Below are positions 9,113 to 17,777 of a stretch of 64,000 bases of DNA, in pieces. Positions within the stretch are counted from its first letter, which is position 1; each line of letters starts with the position of its first letter. The notes under the pieces were generated by a model. The model made no database searches and was not told the origin of the DNA. It was given only the letters and a program-made list of their open reading frames with translations. Source of the DNA: Clostridium ganghwense. GTDB lineage: Bacteria; Bacillota; Clostridia; Clostridiales; Clostridiaceae. The position numbers and the translations under genes were made by a program. The stretch spans positions 437,745-501,744 of the forward strand of contig NZ_JAPQES010000002.1 of the NCBI RefSeq assembly GCF_026735165.1. Direction: 5' to 3'.

Positions 9113-10588
9113 ATGGAATCTACTATTTTAAGTAATGATTTAGAAAAAAATATAACTTTAATTTCATCAAATGCACCAGCAAATTTTAACTTTAAAACTC
9201 GAGAATTAATTCTTAAAGACAATATTAAATGTATTATTATTTATATAGAAGGACTTTCTAAAAAAGAGGATATTGAAAGTTGTATAATATCACCCCTTTT
9301 ATCTAAAATTGATTGTGATATTAATGCTTTATTATCGCCAGCTTCATATATAGGTAAAAGATACATTACTATAAATGATATAGAATTATCATCTGATGTA
9401 AATGTTATATCAAAAAATTTAAAAAAGGGTAAAAGCATAATATTAATAGAACATGATAATACAGCTATTATTTGCAACACTTCTCAAAGTAACTTTAAAA
9501 AATTTGCGGAATCTAAAATTGAAGAAAACATAAGAGGAGAAAAAAGTGCTTTTGTTAACAACTTACATATTAATGTTTCTCTAATTCAGGAAAAGCTAAA
9601 AAATAATAATCTTAAGATTGAACTCTATACATTTGGGGAAGAAAACAACTGTGAAGCTTCTCTTATATACTTGGAAAATACTATTGATCCTGATGTTTTA
9701 AATAAAATAAAAAGCAAATTGCAAACTGTAAAAACTTCCTATGTACCAGATACAGGTTATCTAATGCAATTTATAGAAAAACGTCCTCTTAGTATTTTTC
9801 CTCAATCTAAACTTACGGAAAAACCTGATAAAGTTGTGTCAGATATTATTCAAGGAAAAGCAGCTATTTTTGTAAACGGATGTGCTTATGCAATAGTTCT
9901 TCCTGTAGTTTTCGTAGAATTTTTTCAAGCTTTTGAAGATTACTCAAACCGACTTATTTTAGCTAATTTTGATAGATTTATAAGGTTTCTAGCTTTACTT
10001 ATAATATTAACAGCATCACCTATATATCTCGTACTTATAAAATATTATGCTTCACTTATACCTTTAAATTTAATTAAAATCATTATTATTTCTAGAAAAA
10101 ATATTCCTCTTCCACCTTTTCTAGAAATACTTTCTATGGAGCTTTTAATAGAATTTTTAAGAGAAGGTGGACTTCGTCTTCCTTCAACCATAGGTCAAAC
10201 TTTAAGCATAATCGGTGGTATTATAATTGGCGATGCTGCTATAAAATCTGGTATTGTAAGTCCTACAACTTTAGTAGTAACTGCATTAACAGTAATTTCC
10301 ACATTTCTTATACCAAATTATGAAATGAGTCTTTCTATTAGGCTATTGAGATTTTATATATTAATACTTGCACAATTTTTTGGATTTTTTGGTATATTTA
10401 TAGGGTTATTTTCAATATTTGCTCATCTAATTAATTTAGACAGCTTTGGAATACCTTATTTTTCACCTTTTGCTCCAATGAGGTTTAAAGATTTAAAAGA
10501 TAGTACAGTTAGATATTCATTAAAAGATACAAATAGAATTCCTATAAGCTTTATAAGGAGGAAAATTAAAAATAAAAAAAATGAATAA
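9113..10588 (+). CDS. Spore germinant receptor A subunit (GerA/GerKA family)
   Basis: Inner-membrane subunit of a nutrient germinant receptor of dormant spores. It has 491 residues with a hydrophilic N-terminal half (about 1-245) containing the family motif PDTGYLMQFIE and a C-terminal half of about five spans with PLPPFLEILSMEL, IGQTLSIIGG and the APMRFKDLKDS end. AGAGGAG precedes the ATG. It is the first gene of a three-gene operon (A, then B, then C) with overlapping ends. Expression in the forespore is expected from the family. The germinant cannot be deduced. Confidence 0.93.
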   Translation: MESTILSNDLEKNITLISSNAPANFNFKTRELILKDNIKCIIIYIEGLSKKEDIESCIISPLLSKIDCDINALLSPASYIGKRYITINDIELSSDVNVISKNLKKGKSIILIEHDNTAIICNTSQSNFKKFAESKIEENIRGEKSAFVNNLHINVSLIQEKLKNNNLKIELYTFGEENNCEASLIYLENTIDPDVLNKIKSKLQTVKTSYVPDTGYLMQFIEKRPLSIFPQSKLTEKPDKVVSDIIQGKAAIFVNGCAYAIVLPVVFVEFFQAFEDYSNRLILANFDRFIRFLALLIILTASPIYLVLIKYYASLIPLNLIKIIIISRKNIPLPPFLEILSMELLIEFLREGGLRLPSTIGQTLSIIGGIIIGDAAIKSGIVSPTTLVVTALTVISTFLIPNYEMSLSIRLLRFYILILAQFFGFFGIFIGLFSIFAHLINLDSFGIPYFSPFAPMRFKDLKDSTVRYSLKDTNRIPISFIRRKIKNKKNE

Positions 10589-11666
10589 AAATAAAATAAC
10601 ACAAAACCAATACATATTTATCATTATAGCTTCTATGGTAGGTATAGGAATTTTGTCTTTGCCAACAAACATTAGTAAAATAGCTCATCAAAATGGTTGG
10701 ATATCGACTTTTATTTCTGGCATTTATCCAATTTTTATTGTAATAACAGCTTCCATAATAGATAAAAAAACAGTTCATGCTGATTTTTGGGATATAAACA
10801 ATAAAATCTATGGTAAAACATTGTCTTATATATTTACATTTATATTCTTTTTTTATTTTTTAACAATATTTAGTGCTGTTATAGCAGGATATACTAATAT
10901 ATTAAATACTACTATCGCAACTTTTCTACCTCCTATTTTCGTAGTATTCCCTACTTTGTTAATAGTTACTTTAATATCAATGTCTGGAATTTATATGATA
11001 GGTAGAATATGTGAGTTATACTTTTATTTTTCTATACCTCTTATAGTCATTCCCTTATTTTTTATAGGAAAAGGTTCACTCTTTAATATTCAGCCTTTTT
11101 TTTCTCCATACACTGAAATAATAAAAGCTATTCCTAATACTTTTCTTACTTATACACTAGTTGAAATATGTTATATAATTATTAGCAAAATTTCTAATAG
11201 AAAAAATACAAAAAAGGCTGGTATTATTGCTTGTGTAGTAACAATTTTTATATATACTTTTTTTATTTCTTTTATTGCAATATATTATTTAGGTTGGGAA
11301 TTAACTTCCAAACTTGAAGTTCCAATTATATATATGATAGAAACACTACGTGTTCCTCTAATATCTAACTTTAAAGCTTTATTTATTTTTCTTTGGAGTG
11401 AAATTGTTTTTAAACATTTACTATGTGATAGTTTTGTGCTTAGTTATTGTTTATCTAAATTGCTAAAAATGAGTTATAAAAAAGCTTGCATTATATCTTC
11501 AGTCATTACTTTAGCTTATACTTTTCTTATGATACCAGAATACAACAGAAAAATGATTATAGATTTTTTTGTACATTATTTTGTAATTTTTTCTGTTACT
11601 TGGGGATTAGCTACAACAATATTAGTTTCTATAAGATATAGAGGTGAAAAAGATGAACATGTATAA
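10581..11666 (+). CDS. Spore germinant receptor B subunit (GerB/GerKB family permease)
   Basis: APC-superfamily-like membrane protein of 361 residues and about ten spans, thought to bind the germinant. The N-terminus has the family pattern of a short polar start followed by GIGILSLPTNI. It overlaps the A subunit by 8 bases. The nearest strong ribosome site, AAGGAGG at 10555-10561, is 19 bases from the ATG, unusually far, so translation is probably coupled to the upstream gene. It overlaps the C subunit gene at its 3' end. The A-B-C order differs from the A-C-B order common in clostridial gerK loci. Confidence 0.9.
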   Translation: MNKNKITQNQYIFIIIASMVGIGILSLPTNISKIAHQNGWISTFISGIYPIFIVITASIIDKKTVHADFWDINNKIYGKTLSYIFTFIFFFYFLTIFSAVIAGYTNILNTTIATFLPPIFVVFPTLLIVTLISMSGIYMIGRICELYFYFSIPLIVIPLFFIGKGSLFNIQPFFSPYTEIIKAIPNTFLTYTLVEICYIIISKISNRKNTKKAGIIACVVTIFIYTFFISFIAIYYLGWELTSKLEVPIIYMIETLRVPLISNFKALFIFLWSEIVFKHLLCDSFVLSYCLSKLLKMSYKKACIISSVITLAYTFLMIPEYNRKMIIDFFVHYFVIFSVTWGLATTILVSIRYRGEKDEHV

Positions 11667-12786
11667 AAAATTTACAGCTACTTTACTTATTATATTTACT
11701 TCTGTATTCTTTTGTAGCTGCTACAATATGCACCCAATAGAAGATTTAAGTATAACAATGGGTATAGGATATGATATAGATAGAACTGCTGATATTAAAT
11801 TAGTTAATGCTGCTGAATTTCTAAAAATTGATGAAAATGGAACACCGTCTTCTTTTTTATTAACTGGGGAAGGACCTACTATATTTTCTCTTGTAGAAAA
11901 CCGTAGAACTAAACAAAGTAAAAAATTCGTCTTAGGGTCAGAAATACTTTTTCTCATTAGTGAAGAAAGAGCTAAATTTGGAATTAAAGATGTACTAGAA
12001 AATTTATTAAGAATTCCTGACCTAAACATAAATGCTATGATTGCAATTTGCAAGGGTAAATGTGAAGATTATTTTTCGCTTAAAAGTTCTCATCCTGGTG
12101 CTATATCTGAAACATTAAACAATATGATTAAATTTTCATATTTAGGTAATTTTAATTCAAAACATTTTACTATTAATGATATGTTACTTATGTATCATCA
12201 ACAAGGTAGAGAAATTCTTTTACCGTATATTGAAATTATCGATGATAATCCCCAAATAACTGGTGCTGCCATATTTGATAATGATAAAATGATAAAAAAA
12301 ATACCTATAAAAGAAGCTAAATTAATAAATCTTTTAAGATTCTCAGGTGGTACAGGTTTTGTATCGATTTCATCTAATACTCCAATAAACTATTTAGATA
12401 TAGAAGGTAAAAATAAAGTCAAAGTTAAAGTTTCCCAAAACAATGAACAACTAAAATATGATATTTTTGTTAATATTTCCTCCGATTTAAAAATAGACAC
12501 TCTTTTTGAGAAAGAACTTAATAAAAAACAAATTTTAAAAATAGCAAAATTATTTGAATCTAAATTAGAAGAAGATTTAAATAATGAAGTAACTAAAATT
12601 CAAAAAGAATATCCTGTAGATTGTTTAGGTTTAGGCCGATATGCTCTTGCTAAGTACGGTATAAATAGTGGCTATGATAGTTATAAGCACTTTGCTAATG
12701 CTGATATTAAAGTACATGTAAGTGTTAAAATTAAATCAATAGGAAGAACTTATATTAAACAGTTACCTAAACCTACTAAAGATTAA
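11653..12786 (+). CDS. Spore germinant receptor C subunit (Ger(x)C lipoprotein)
   Basis: Lipid-anchored outer-face subunit of the receptor. The 377 residues start with a signal peptide ending in FFCSC, so a Cys near residue 22 is the probable lipidation site. This is followed by the family motif MGIGYD and a C-terminal Ger(x)C domain. The frame allows a GTG three codons earlier, but GAGGTG at 11642-11646 fits the ATG at 11653 best. The gene overlaps the B gene by 14 bases, which fixes it as the last member of the operon. No clear terminator was seen after it. Confidence 0.9.
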   Translation: MNMYKKFTATLLIIFTSVFFCSCYNMHPIEDLSITMGIGYDIDRTADIKLVNAAEFLKIDENGTPSSFLLTGEGPTIFSLVENRRTKQSKKFVLGSEILFLISEERAKFGIKDVLENLLRIPDLNINAMIAICKGKCEDYFSLKSSHPGAISETLNNMIKFSYLGNFNSKHFTINDMLLMYHQQGREILLPYIEIIDDNPQITGAAIFDNDKMIKKIPIKEAKLINLLRFSGGTGFVSISSNTPINYLDIEGKNKVKVKVSQNNEQLKYDIFVNISSDLKIDTLFEKELNKKQILKIAKLFESKLEEDLNNEVTKIQKEYPVDCLGLGRYALAKYGINSGYDSYKHFANADIKVHVSVKIKSIGRTYIKQLPKPTKD

Positions 12787-12954
12787 TTTATTTCCTTACC
12801 AGTCTATTTTTATCATGTACACCATAAGTAAATTATGAAAAATTTATATAGATAATTATAGAGGTCTTTGATATTATTTATATATAAACTTTTATAAGTA
12901 GCATTTTAACAATAATATATAGGTGTATATACAAAGGATGAAAGGAATGATATT

Positions 12955-13197
12955 ATGCAAAAAAGTATATATCCTAAACTGCTCTTAGCTTTTTTCGGCT
13001 TAATTTTAAGTACAATGATTAAAGGTAGTCCTGTTAAAAATTTATTTTCTGGAATTTTAATAGGATTAGTGTTTGTACTATTCATACAAATATTATGGGA
13101 TTATAAGAATAATAAAAAAGCCAAGAAAGTTAATAACAATAAGACAATTAACCAAAACAAGAAAAACAAAAAAAGGAATAAAAAAAAGAAAAAATAA
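12955..13197 (+). CDS. Small two-span membrane protein with a Lys-rich tail
   Basis: Unrecognised 80-residue protein. Residues about 7-25 and 32-48 are hydrophobic, and the last 25 residues are almost only Lys and Asn, ending in five Lys. AAAGGATG and AAAGGAATG precede the ATG. A strong terminator follows, so it is a real transcribed unit. Its place just after the ger operon could hint at a spore role, but nothing in the sequence proves it. The basic tail may bind membrane phospholipid or nucleic acid on the cytoplasmic side. Confidence 0.6.
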   Translation: MQKSIYPKLLLAFFGLILSTMIKGSPVKNLFSGILIGLVFVLFIQILWDYKNNKKAKKVNNNKTINQNKKNKKRNKKKKK

Positions 13198-13226
13198 AAT
13201 ACACCAATCATATATCATGGAATTAT

Positions 13227-13270
13227 AAAAACACCACAAATAACTTAATTAAAGTATTTGTGGTGTTTTT
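13227..13270. terminator. Bidirectional terminator
   Basis: AAAAACACCACAAATA pairs with TATTTGTGGTGTTTTT and has A- and T-runs at its two ends. It serves the small membrane protein (+) and the binding-protein gene (-). Confidence 0.85.
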
Positions 13271-13285
13271 ATATTATAGAATTAA

Positions 13286-14686
13286 TTATAATCTTTTTAA
13301 TATTTTTACAACTTCTTTTTCTGTTACAATTTTATGTGGATTAAATCTACCATTTTCAAGCTGCATAACTTTGTTTGTTACAATACTTTTAATTATATTA
13401 GGATTGCTGCATTCATTTATATCCAAAACATTAGCTTCTTTTAAATCAAAATCCTTCAGCATATATATAACCTGTGCAAGTTCCTCACGAGTTATCTTTC
13501 CCTTTGGATTAAATGTATTTTTATCACATTTAATATAGCCAGATAATACTGATGTTTCTATATAATCAAAATATGGACTAGATGTATCAACATCCTTAAA
13601 ACTACCATATACATGACCTTTTTTCTTCTTATATGTTCTAGAAGTTGGAGTAAAAATCAACTTATGTTTTACCATTATAATCATTTTTGCAAGTTTTTCC
13701 CTTGTAAGTGGCTCATCACTATTAAAACATGATATGTCATCAAAAATTTCAGGATAAAACATTCTTTGAAGTTCTCTCATACCTTTTACATGCCTAAAAA
13801 CAGGACTTGAAATAAGTTTCTCATCAATATTGTAAACTCTTCCATTAGCAACCCCTTTAATCTTATCAAATCCAGGTCTTATAGAAATAGAATGTGGATT
13901 ACCCCCGGCATTCATTGAACCTCTTTGTGCTACATATACATCTATTTGCTTACCTTTTTCGAGTATTCTTTCTGCACCATAATCTGCTATACTAGTACTG
14001 TCATTTAATGCTTTAGCATCTTGTGCAATATTAATTCCTCCAGCGATTTCAATTGACTTTGCTGCAGTAGATTTTGGTGTTATTGTTCTACAATTAGTTT
14101 CTGTAGATTCAAAAAATACCTTTACTTTATTCTTAATTTTACTTGAATCTTTTTCAATTACATCCATTTCCTTATGAAAATCTTCAAGAAGCTCTTTAGC
14201 TCTTTTTTCTTTTCCTGTAAGCATTCCCAATTTTTCAATATATGAATCAAATTCGTCAAAACTCTCAGGATATAAGGATACTACATTTACCCCTGCATTC
14301 TCCAAAGCTTTAACAAAATCAGGACTATGTCTTTCTATAAATGGTCTAATAAGCACCAAATCAGGTTGAACTGATAAAATTGATTCTGTATCATCCTTAT
14401 AACTATATACTTTTTTTGGTATAATCTTTGGTGGATAAGTATCACTTTTACCTCTTCCTATTATTTCTTCATCAAGTCCTAGTTCAAATAAATTTTCAGT
14501 ATGAGCTGAATATAAGCTTATAATTCTTTTTGCTGGTTTATCCATTCTAATAGTTCTTCCTGAATCATCTTTAAACTCTATTTTATATTTTTTATTTGAA
14601 CTTACTTTATCACTTTTAACTCCGCAACCAACAGCTGTAAATATCAGTAATAAAACTAAAACAACAGATGTTATTCTTTTTTTCAT
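13286..14686 (-). CDS. Lipoprotein cobalamin/iron-complex binding protein (BtuF/FecB fold) fused to SLH repeats
   Basis: Substrate-binding subunit for a FecCD-type ABC importer. Residues 1-20 are a signal peptide with a lipobox ending at Cys21. Residues about 40-300 form a class III binding protein, with RIISLYSAHTENLFELGLDE followed by the usual RPFIERHSP and SGGIN-like blocks. From about residue 310 to 466 there are S-layer homology-like repeats (LTREKLAKMI, then FKDVD, ITREELAQVIYML, and a degenerate third copy). The fusion suggests binding to secondary cell-wall polymer as well as a lipid anchor. It lies 20 bases after cbiK, downstream of the cobalamin riboswitch. A corrinoid is the best guess for substrate; haem or siderophore remains possible. 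Confidence 0.85.
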   Translation of the reverse strand: MKKRITSVVLVLLLIFTAVGCGVKSDKVSSNKKYKIEFKDDSGRTIRMDKPAKRIISLYSAHTENLFELGLDEEIIGRGKSDTYPPKIIPKKVYSYKDDTESILSVQPDLVLIRPFIERHSPDFVKALENAGVNVVSLYPESFDEFDSYIEKLGMLTGKEKRAKELLEDFHKEMDVIEKDSSKIKNKVKVFFESTETNCRTITPKSTAAKSIEIAGGINIAQDAKALNDSTSIADYGAERILEKGKQIDVYVAQRGSMNAGGNPHSISIRPGFDKIKGVANGRVYNIDEKLISSPVFRHVKGMRELQRMFYPEIFDDISCFNSDEPLTREKLAKMIIMVKHKLIFTPTSRTYKKKKGHVYGSFKDVDTSSPYFDYIETSVLSGYIKCDKNTFNPKGKITREELAQVIYMLKDFDLKEANVLDINECSNPNIIKSIVTNKVMQLENGRFNPHKIVTEKEVVKILKRL

Positions 14687-14706
14687 ATTTTTACCTTTCT
14701 ACTGCT

Positions 14707-15639
14707 CTATTCTTTTTCTTCCATTAGAGGATTTCCATCAATACAATCTTTTACATGCTGAACATAGATACTTTGTATTTTTTTATTTTCTCCTAATCCA
14801 TGAAGGTAAGTATTTACCTTAAATCCTTCTTTCTTTAAAAGTATCTTCCATGAGTCGTCTTCGTCTCCAGCCATATCATTGTTAGCATGGTCTCCTGCAA
14901 CTACCATAAACGGCATCAAAGTTACTTCCTTAATATTATCCTCTTTTAATCTTCTTATAACATTATCAAGTTCTGGTGTTCCTTCTACAGTTCCAACATA
15001 AACATTTTTTAATCCTTCTTCTTTAAGCATATAATCAAATAATGCATAGGAAGAATTTGCAGGATGTGAAGTACCATGTCCCATTAAAACAACGGCTTGT
15101 TGTTGATTCATTTTTGGAAGTTGTCCTTTTAAACCATCAATAGCAGCTTTATAATCTGAAGTTCTATATAATATTGGTCTTCCAAGTACTAATTTACCAA
15201 AAGCTTTATCTTTTTCAAACTTTTCAACCATTTCTTTTATTTCATCATATTCAATACCTGGAATGATATGTAGTGGTTGTACAATAACTTCACCAAATCC
15301 TTCTTGCTTTAATTTGTTTAAAGCTTCTTCTGGACTATCAACTGAAATACCATCTCTTTCCTTTAGTTTCTTTCTTATAATACTAGAAGTATATGCTTTT
15401 TTTACTTCATAATCTTTAAAAGTTTCTGCTATATTCTTCTCAACTGCATCTAGAGTTACTTTTCTAGTATCTGCATAGCTTGTTCCAAAGCTAACAACAA
15501 GTATAGCTTTCTTGTTATTATTTGCTGCAGATGTTGCTTTTGAATCTTCACTTTTTGATGTTTGTACTTTGTTTCCACATGCAGCAAATAAAACAACTGA
15601 CATTAAAATTGACATTACAATTAAAATTCCCTTTTTCAT
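14707..15639 (-). CDS. cbiK: Extracytoplasmic sirohydrochlorin cobaltochelatase-like lipoprotein (CbiK family)
   Basis: CbiK-family class II chelatase, which inserts Co2+ or Fe2+ into tetrapyrroles. The domain (residues about 44-300) shows LVVSFGTSYADTR at its start, the active-site histidine in LMGHGTSH and the second histidine in VAGDHANNDMAGDE. The N-terminus has a signal peptide with lipobox LFAAC (Cys21) and a Ser/Lys/Asn-rich linker, so the enzyme is predicted outside the membrane. Cytoplasmic CbiK has no such peptide. It is the first gene after the cobalamin riboswitch and is followed by the binding-protein gene. It may act on imported or environmental tetrapyrroles, or simply bind metal. 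Confidence 0.88.
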   Translation of the reverse strand: MKKGILIVMSILMSVVLFAACGNKVQTSKSEDSKATSAANNNKKAILVVSFGTSYADTRKVTLDAVEKNIAETFKDYEVKKAYTSSIIRKKLKERDGISVDSPEEALNKLKQEGFGEVIVQPLHIIPGIEYDEIKEMVEKFEKDKAFGKLVLGRPILYRTSDYKAAIDGLKGQLPKMNQQQAVVLMGHGTSHPANSSYALFDYMLKEEGLKNVYVGTVEGTPELDNVIRRLKEDNIKEVTLMPFMVVAGDHANNDMAGDEDDSWKILLKKEGFKVNTYLHGLGENKKIQSIYVQHVKDCIDGNPLMEEKE

Positions 15640-15663
15640 TTTACCTCTCCTTTTCTTTTTTAA

Positions 15664-15689
15664 ATAAAAAAATGGCTTCTTTCGAAACC
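15664..15689 (-). terminator. Terminator in the cobalamin riboswitch expression platform
   Basis: On the minus strand GGTTTC-GAAA-GAAGCC is followed by ATTTTTTTA, just before the cbiK ribosome site. It is short but placed where ligand-controlled termination would act. Confidence 0.6.
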
Positions 15690-15784
15690 AAGGAGATAGT
15701 GCAGTATATTTTTACATGAAATAGTAAAATAAATCATGAAATTAATACCTACACCTTCTCTCCCTCCGAAAGATGGTTGCATAT

Positions 15785-15925
15785 ATTTATTAGGCAGGTC
15801 TCCTGGCTCAGGTTTCTTCCGACTCTTCCCTTCCCAACTTATACAAGTCAGTGGTTATGAAGATTTGTCCACCTTTACAGTAGCGGGGGCTGCATCGGTT
15901 TTTCACCGATTTCCCTTTTAACTTT
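15785..15925 (-). promoter_or_regulatory. Cobalamin riboswitch
   Basis: On the minus strand the sequence contains the conserved core GCAGCCCCCGCTACTGTA (about 15875-15892), a CCACTG element, and the B12 box AGCCAGGAGACCTGCC (15793-15808). These are diagnostic for the adenosylcobalamin riboswitch class. It lies about 150 bases upstream of cbiK and should repress the cbiK and binding-protein genes when cobalamin is plentiful. An imperfect palindrome (CTTTTTACTTT / AAAGTAAAAAG, about 15924-15946) just upstream may end the preceding btuD-like transcript. Confidence 0.93.
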
Positions 15926-16058
15926 TTACTTTTTTAAAGTAAAAAGACCTTAATAAATTTAAATTATTATTACTGCTATTTATTGTAAGCATGTTATTTA
16001 TCTAAGTCAAGCATTTTTTCCATTATTTTATCTTTGAAGATTTCTTACATTTATATTT

Positions 16059-16802
16059 TTATTCCAATTCTAAGGAGTTATGTATAAACCTTCCTTTGAC
16101 CTTAAAAACTTCAAATAAAGTTTTTTCGTTAAGTACTTCTTCGCTTTTGCCAAATTTGTTTACGGTTCCTTCTTTTAGTATTAAAATTTCATCACAGTGT
16201 TTTCTTGCCATAGATAAATCATGCATTATAAAAATAATCATTTTGTTTTCATTCTTAGCTTTTTCCTTTAATAATTTTATAAATTTGACTTGATAATATA
16301 TATCCATATTACTAAAACCCTCATCAATTAAGATTATTTCTGTACTCTGACATAAAGTTTTTGCAAATTGAACTCTCTGACGCTCACCACCACTTAGTTC
16401 TGTAATTTTACTATATCTCATAGGAAAAATATCAGCATCCTTCATTGATTTTTCAATGATTCTTTTATCTTCATCATTTAATACTCCATTATTAAATGGA
16501 TATCTACCCATAGCAACTATTTGTTCCACTGTATAAGGAAACTTAACGTCAAAATTTTGAGACATAAGAGCTATCTTTTGTGCTAATTCTCTCCATTTAT
16601 AAAGTTGTATATCCTTTCCCTCTAAAAAAATACATCCTTTATTTATTTCGATTAATTTTGTTACAGCAGAAAGTAATGTACTCTTTCCAGCACCATTAGG
16701 TCCTATAATTCCATACATTTTTCCTTTTTCAAATTCCAAATTAATTGAATGTAGTATTTGTTTTTTTCCTATATACACATCTAAATTCTTTATTTTCAGC
16801 AT
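16059..16802 (-). CDS. ABC transporter ATP-binding protein (FepC/BtuD type)
   Basis: ATPase subunit of an importer for iron-chelate or corrinoid, 247 residues. Walker A is GPNGAGKST, the Q-loop lies in ALMSQNF, the signature is LSGGERQRV, Walker B is EIILIDE and the H-loop lies in IIFIMHDLS. It follows the permease gene with no gap (ATG at 16802, permease stop at 16803), so the two are co-transcribed. The cognate binding protein is very likely the SLH-fused lipoprotein about 1.4 kb further downstream. Confidence 0.92.
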   Translation of the reverse strand: MLKIKNLDVYIGKKQILHSINLEFEKGKMYGIIGPNGAGKSTLLSAVTKLIEINKGCIFLEGKDIQLYKWRELAQKIALMSQNFDVKFPYTVEQIVAMGRYPFNNGVLNDEDKRIIEKSMKDADIFPMRYSKITELSGGERQRVQFAKTLCQSTEIILIDEGFSNMDIYYQVKFIKLLKEKAKNENKMIIFIMHDLSMARKHCDEILILKEGTVNKFGKSEEVLNEKTLFEVFKVKGRFIHNSLELE

Positions 16803-17777
16803 TTATATTACCTCTTTCCTTTTAATAAATATGTAGCAGAAAAAAGGTCCTCCAACTAATGTTGTTAAAACACCAACTGGCAGTTCATGGTTTAATACAA
16901 CTCTTGTAAGAGTATCAGCACCTAATAGCAATAAAGAACCTAATATTGCACTTACAGGAATAACTCTTTGATTATCTGCTCCTATTAAAAGTCTCGTAAG
17001 ATGAGGTACCACTAGCCCCACAAAGCCAATTATTCCGCATAGTGAAACACACATAGCAGTCATTAAAGCACATATTATCAAAAACAATTTATTTATAAAA
17101 TCATAGTTTACACCAACTAATAAAGCTTCTCGTCGTCCCATTGTCATAATATTGAGTTCTTTTGAATATTTAAAACAAATTATTGTACCAACCAATGCAG
17201 TTACAGTAACCATAAGTACTTGAAATATAGTTTTAGACCCTAAATTACCCATCAGCCAGTTAATCATTGATACTGCATCTTCATCTGCAATACTCTTAAA
17301 AAAACTTACTCCAGCCTGACAGATAGAACTTACTATTATACCAGCCAAAACCAAATTAGTTATTGTAAGTCTACCTTTTAATCCTGCAATTTTTATAACC
17401 AATATCAATACTAATAAAGAAAATACTATAGCATTAAATTGAATAGGAATATTTTTCTCAAATACAATATTAATATATATTGTTAAGCAAGCTCCCAAAG
17501 CAGCTCCTGAAGATATACCTAAAGTATATGAATCTGCAAGTGGATTATTAAGTAGACTTTGAAGTACAGCACCACTAACAGCTAAAATACATCCTGCCGA
17601 AATTGCTAATATAACCCTTGGAAGCCTTATTTTAATTAAAATCGTATCTCTAATAACTTCATTCTTTAGAGTAAATAAATTTACTTTTCCACATACCAAA
17701 GCTGTAATAGTAAGTATAGTAAGGAGTAAAATGAAAATTACAATAACTGAATAGAATTTTTTATTTGAATTTCTCAT
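16803..17777 (-). CDS. FecCD/BtuC-type ABC permease
   Basis: Membrane subunit of the same importer, 324 residues with about nine to ten spans. Family blocks are visible: RLPRVILAISAGCILAVSGA near the N-terminus, NPLADSYTLGISSGAALGA, and GFVGLVVPHLTRLLIGADN with the ATPase-coupling helix. Its ATG overlaps the stop of the AI-2E family gene in an ATGA, which indicates translational coupling. Substrate is probably cobalamin or a related corrinoid because a B12 riboswitch controls the genes just downstream; this is inferred from position. Confidence 0.9.
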   Translation of the reverse strand: MRNSNKKFYSVIVIFILLLTILTITALVCGKVNLFTLKNEVIRDTILIKIRLPRVILAISAGCILAVSGAVLQSLLNNPLADSYTLGISSGAALGACLTIYINIVFEKNIPIQFNAIVFSLLVLILVIKIAGLKGRLTITNLVLAGIIVSSICQAGVSFFKSIADEDAVSMINWLMGNLGSKTIFQVLMVTVTALVGTIICFKYSKELNIMTMGRREALLVGVNYDFINKLFLIICALMTAMCVSLCGIIGFVGLVVPHLTRLLIGADNQRVIPVSAILGSLLLLGADTLTRVVLNHELPVGVLTTLVGGPFFCYIFIKRKEVI

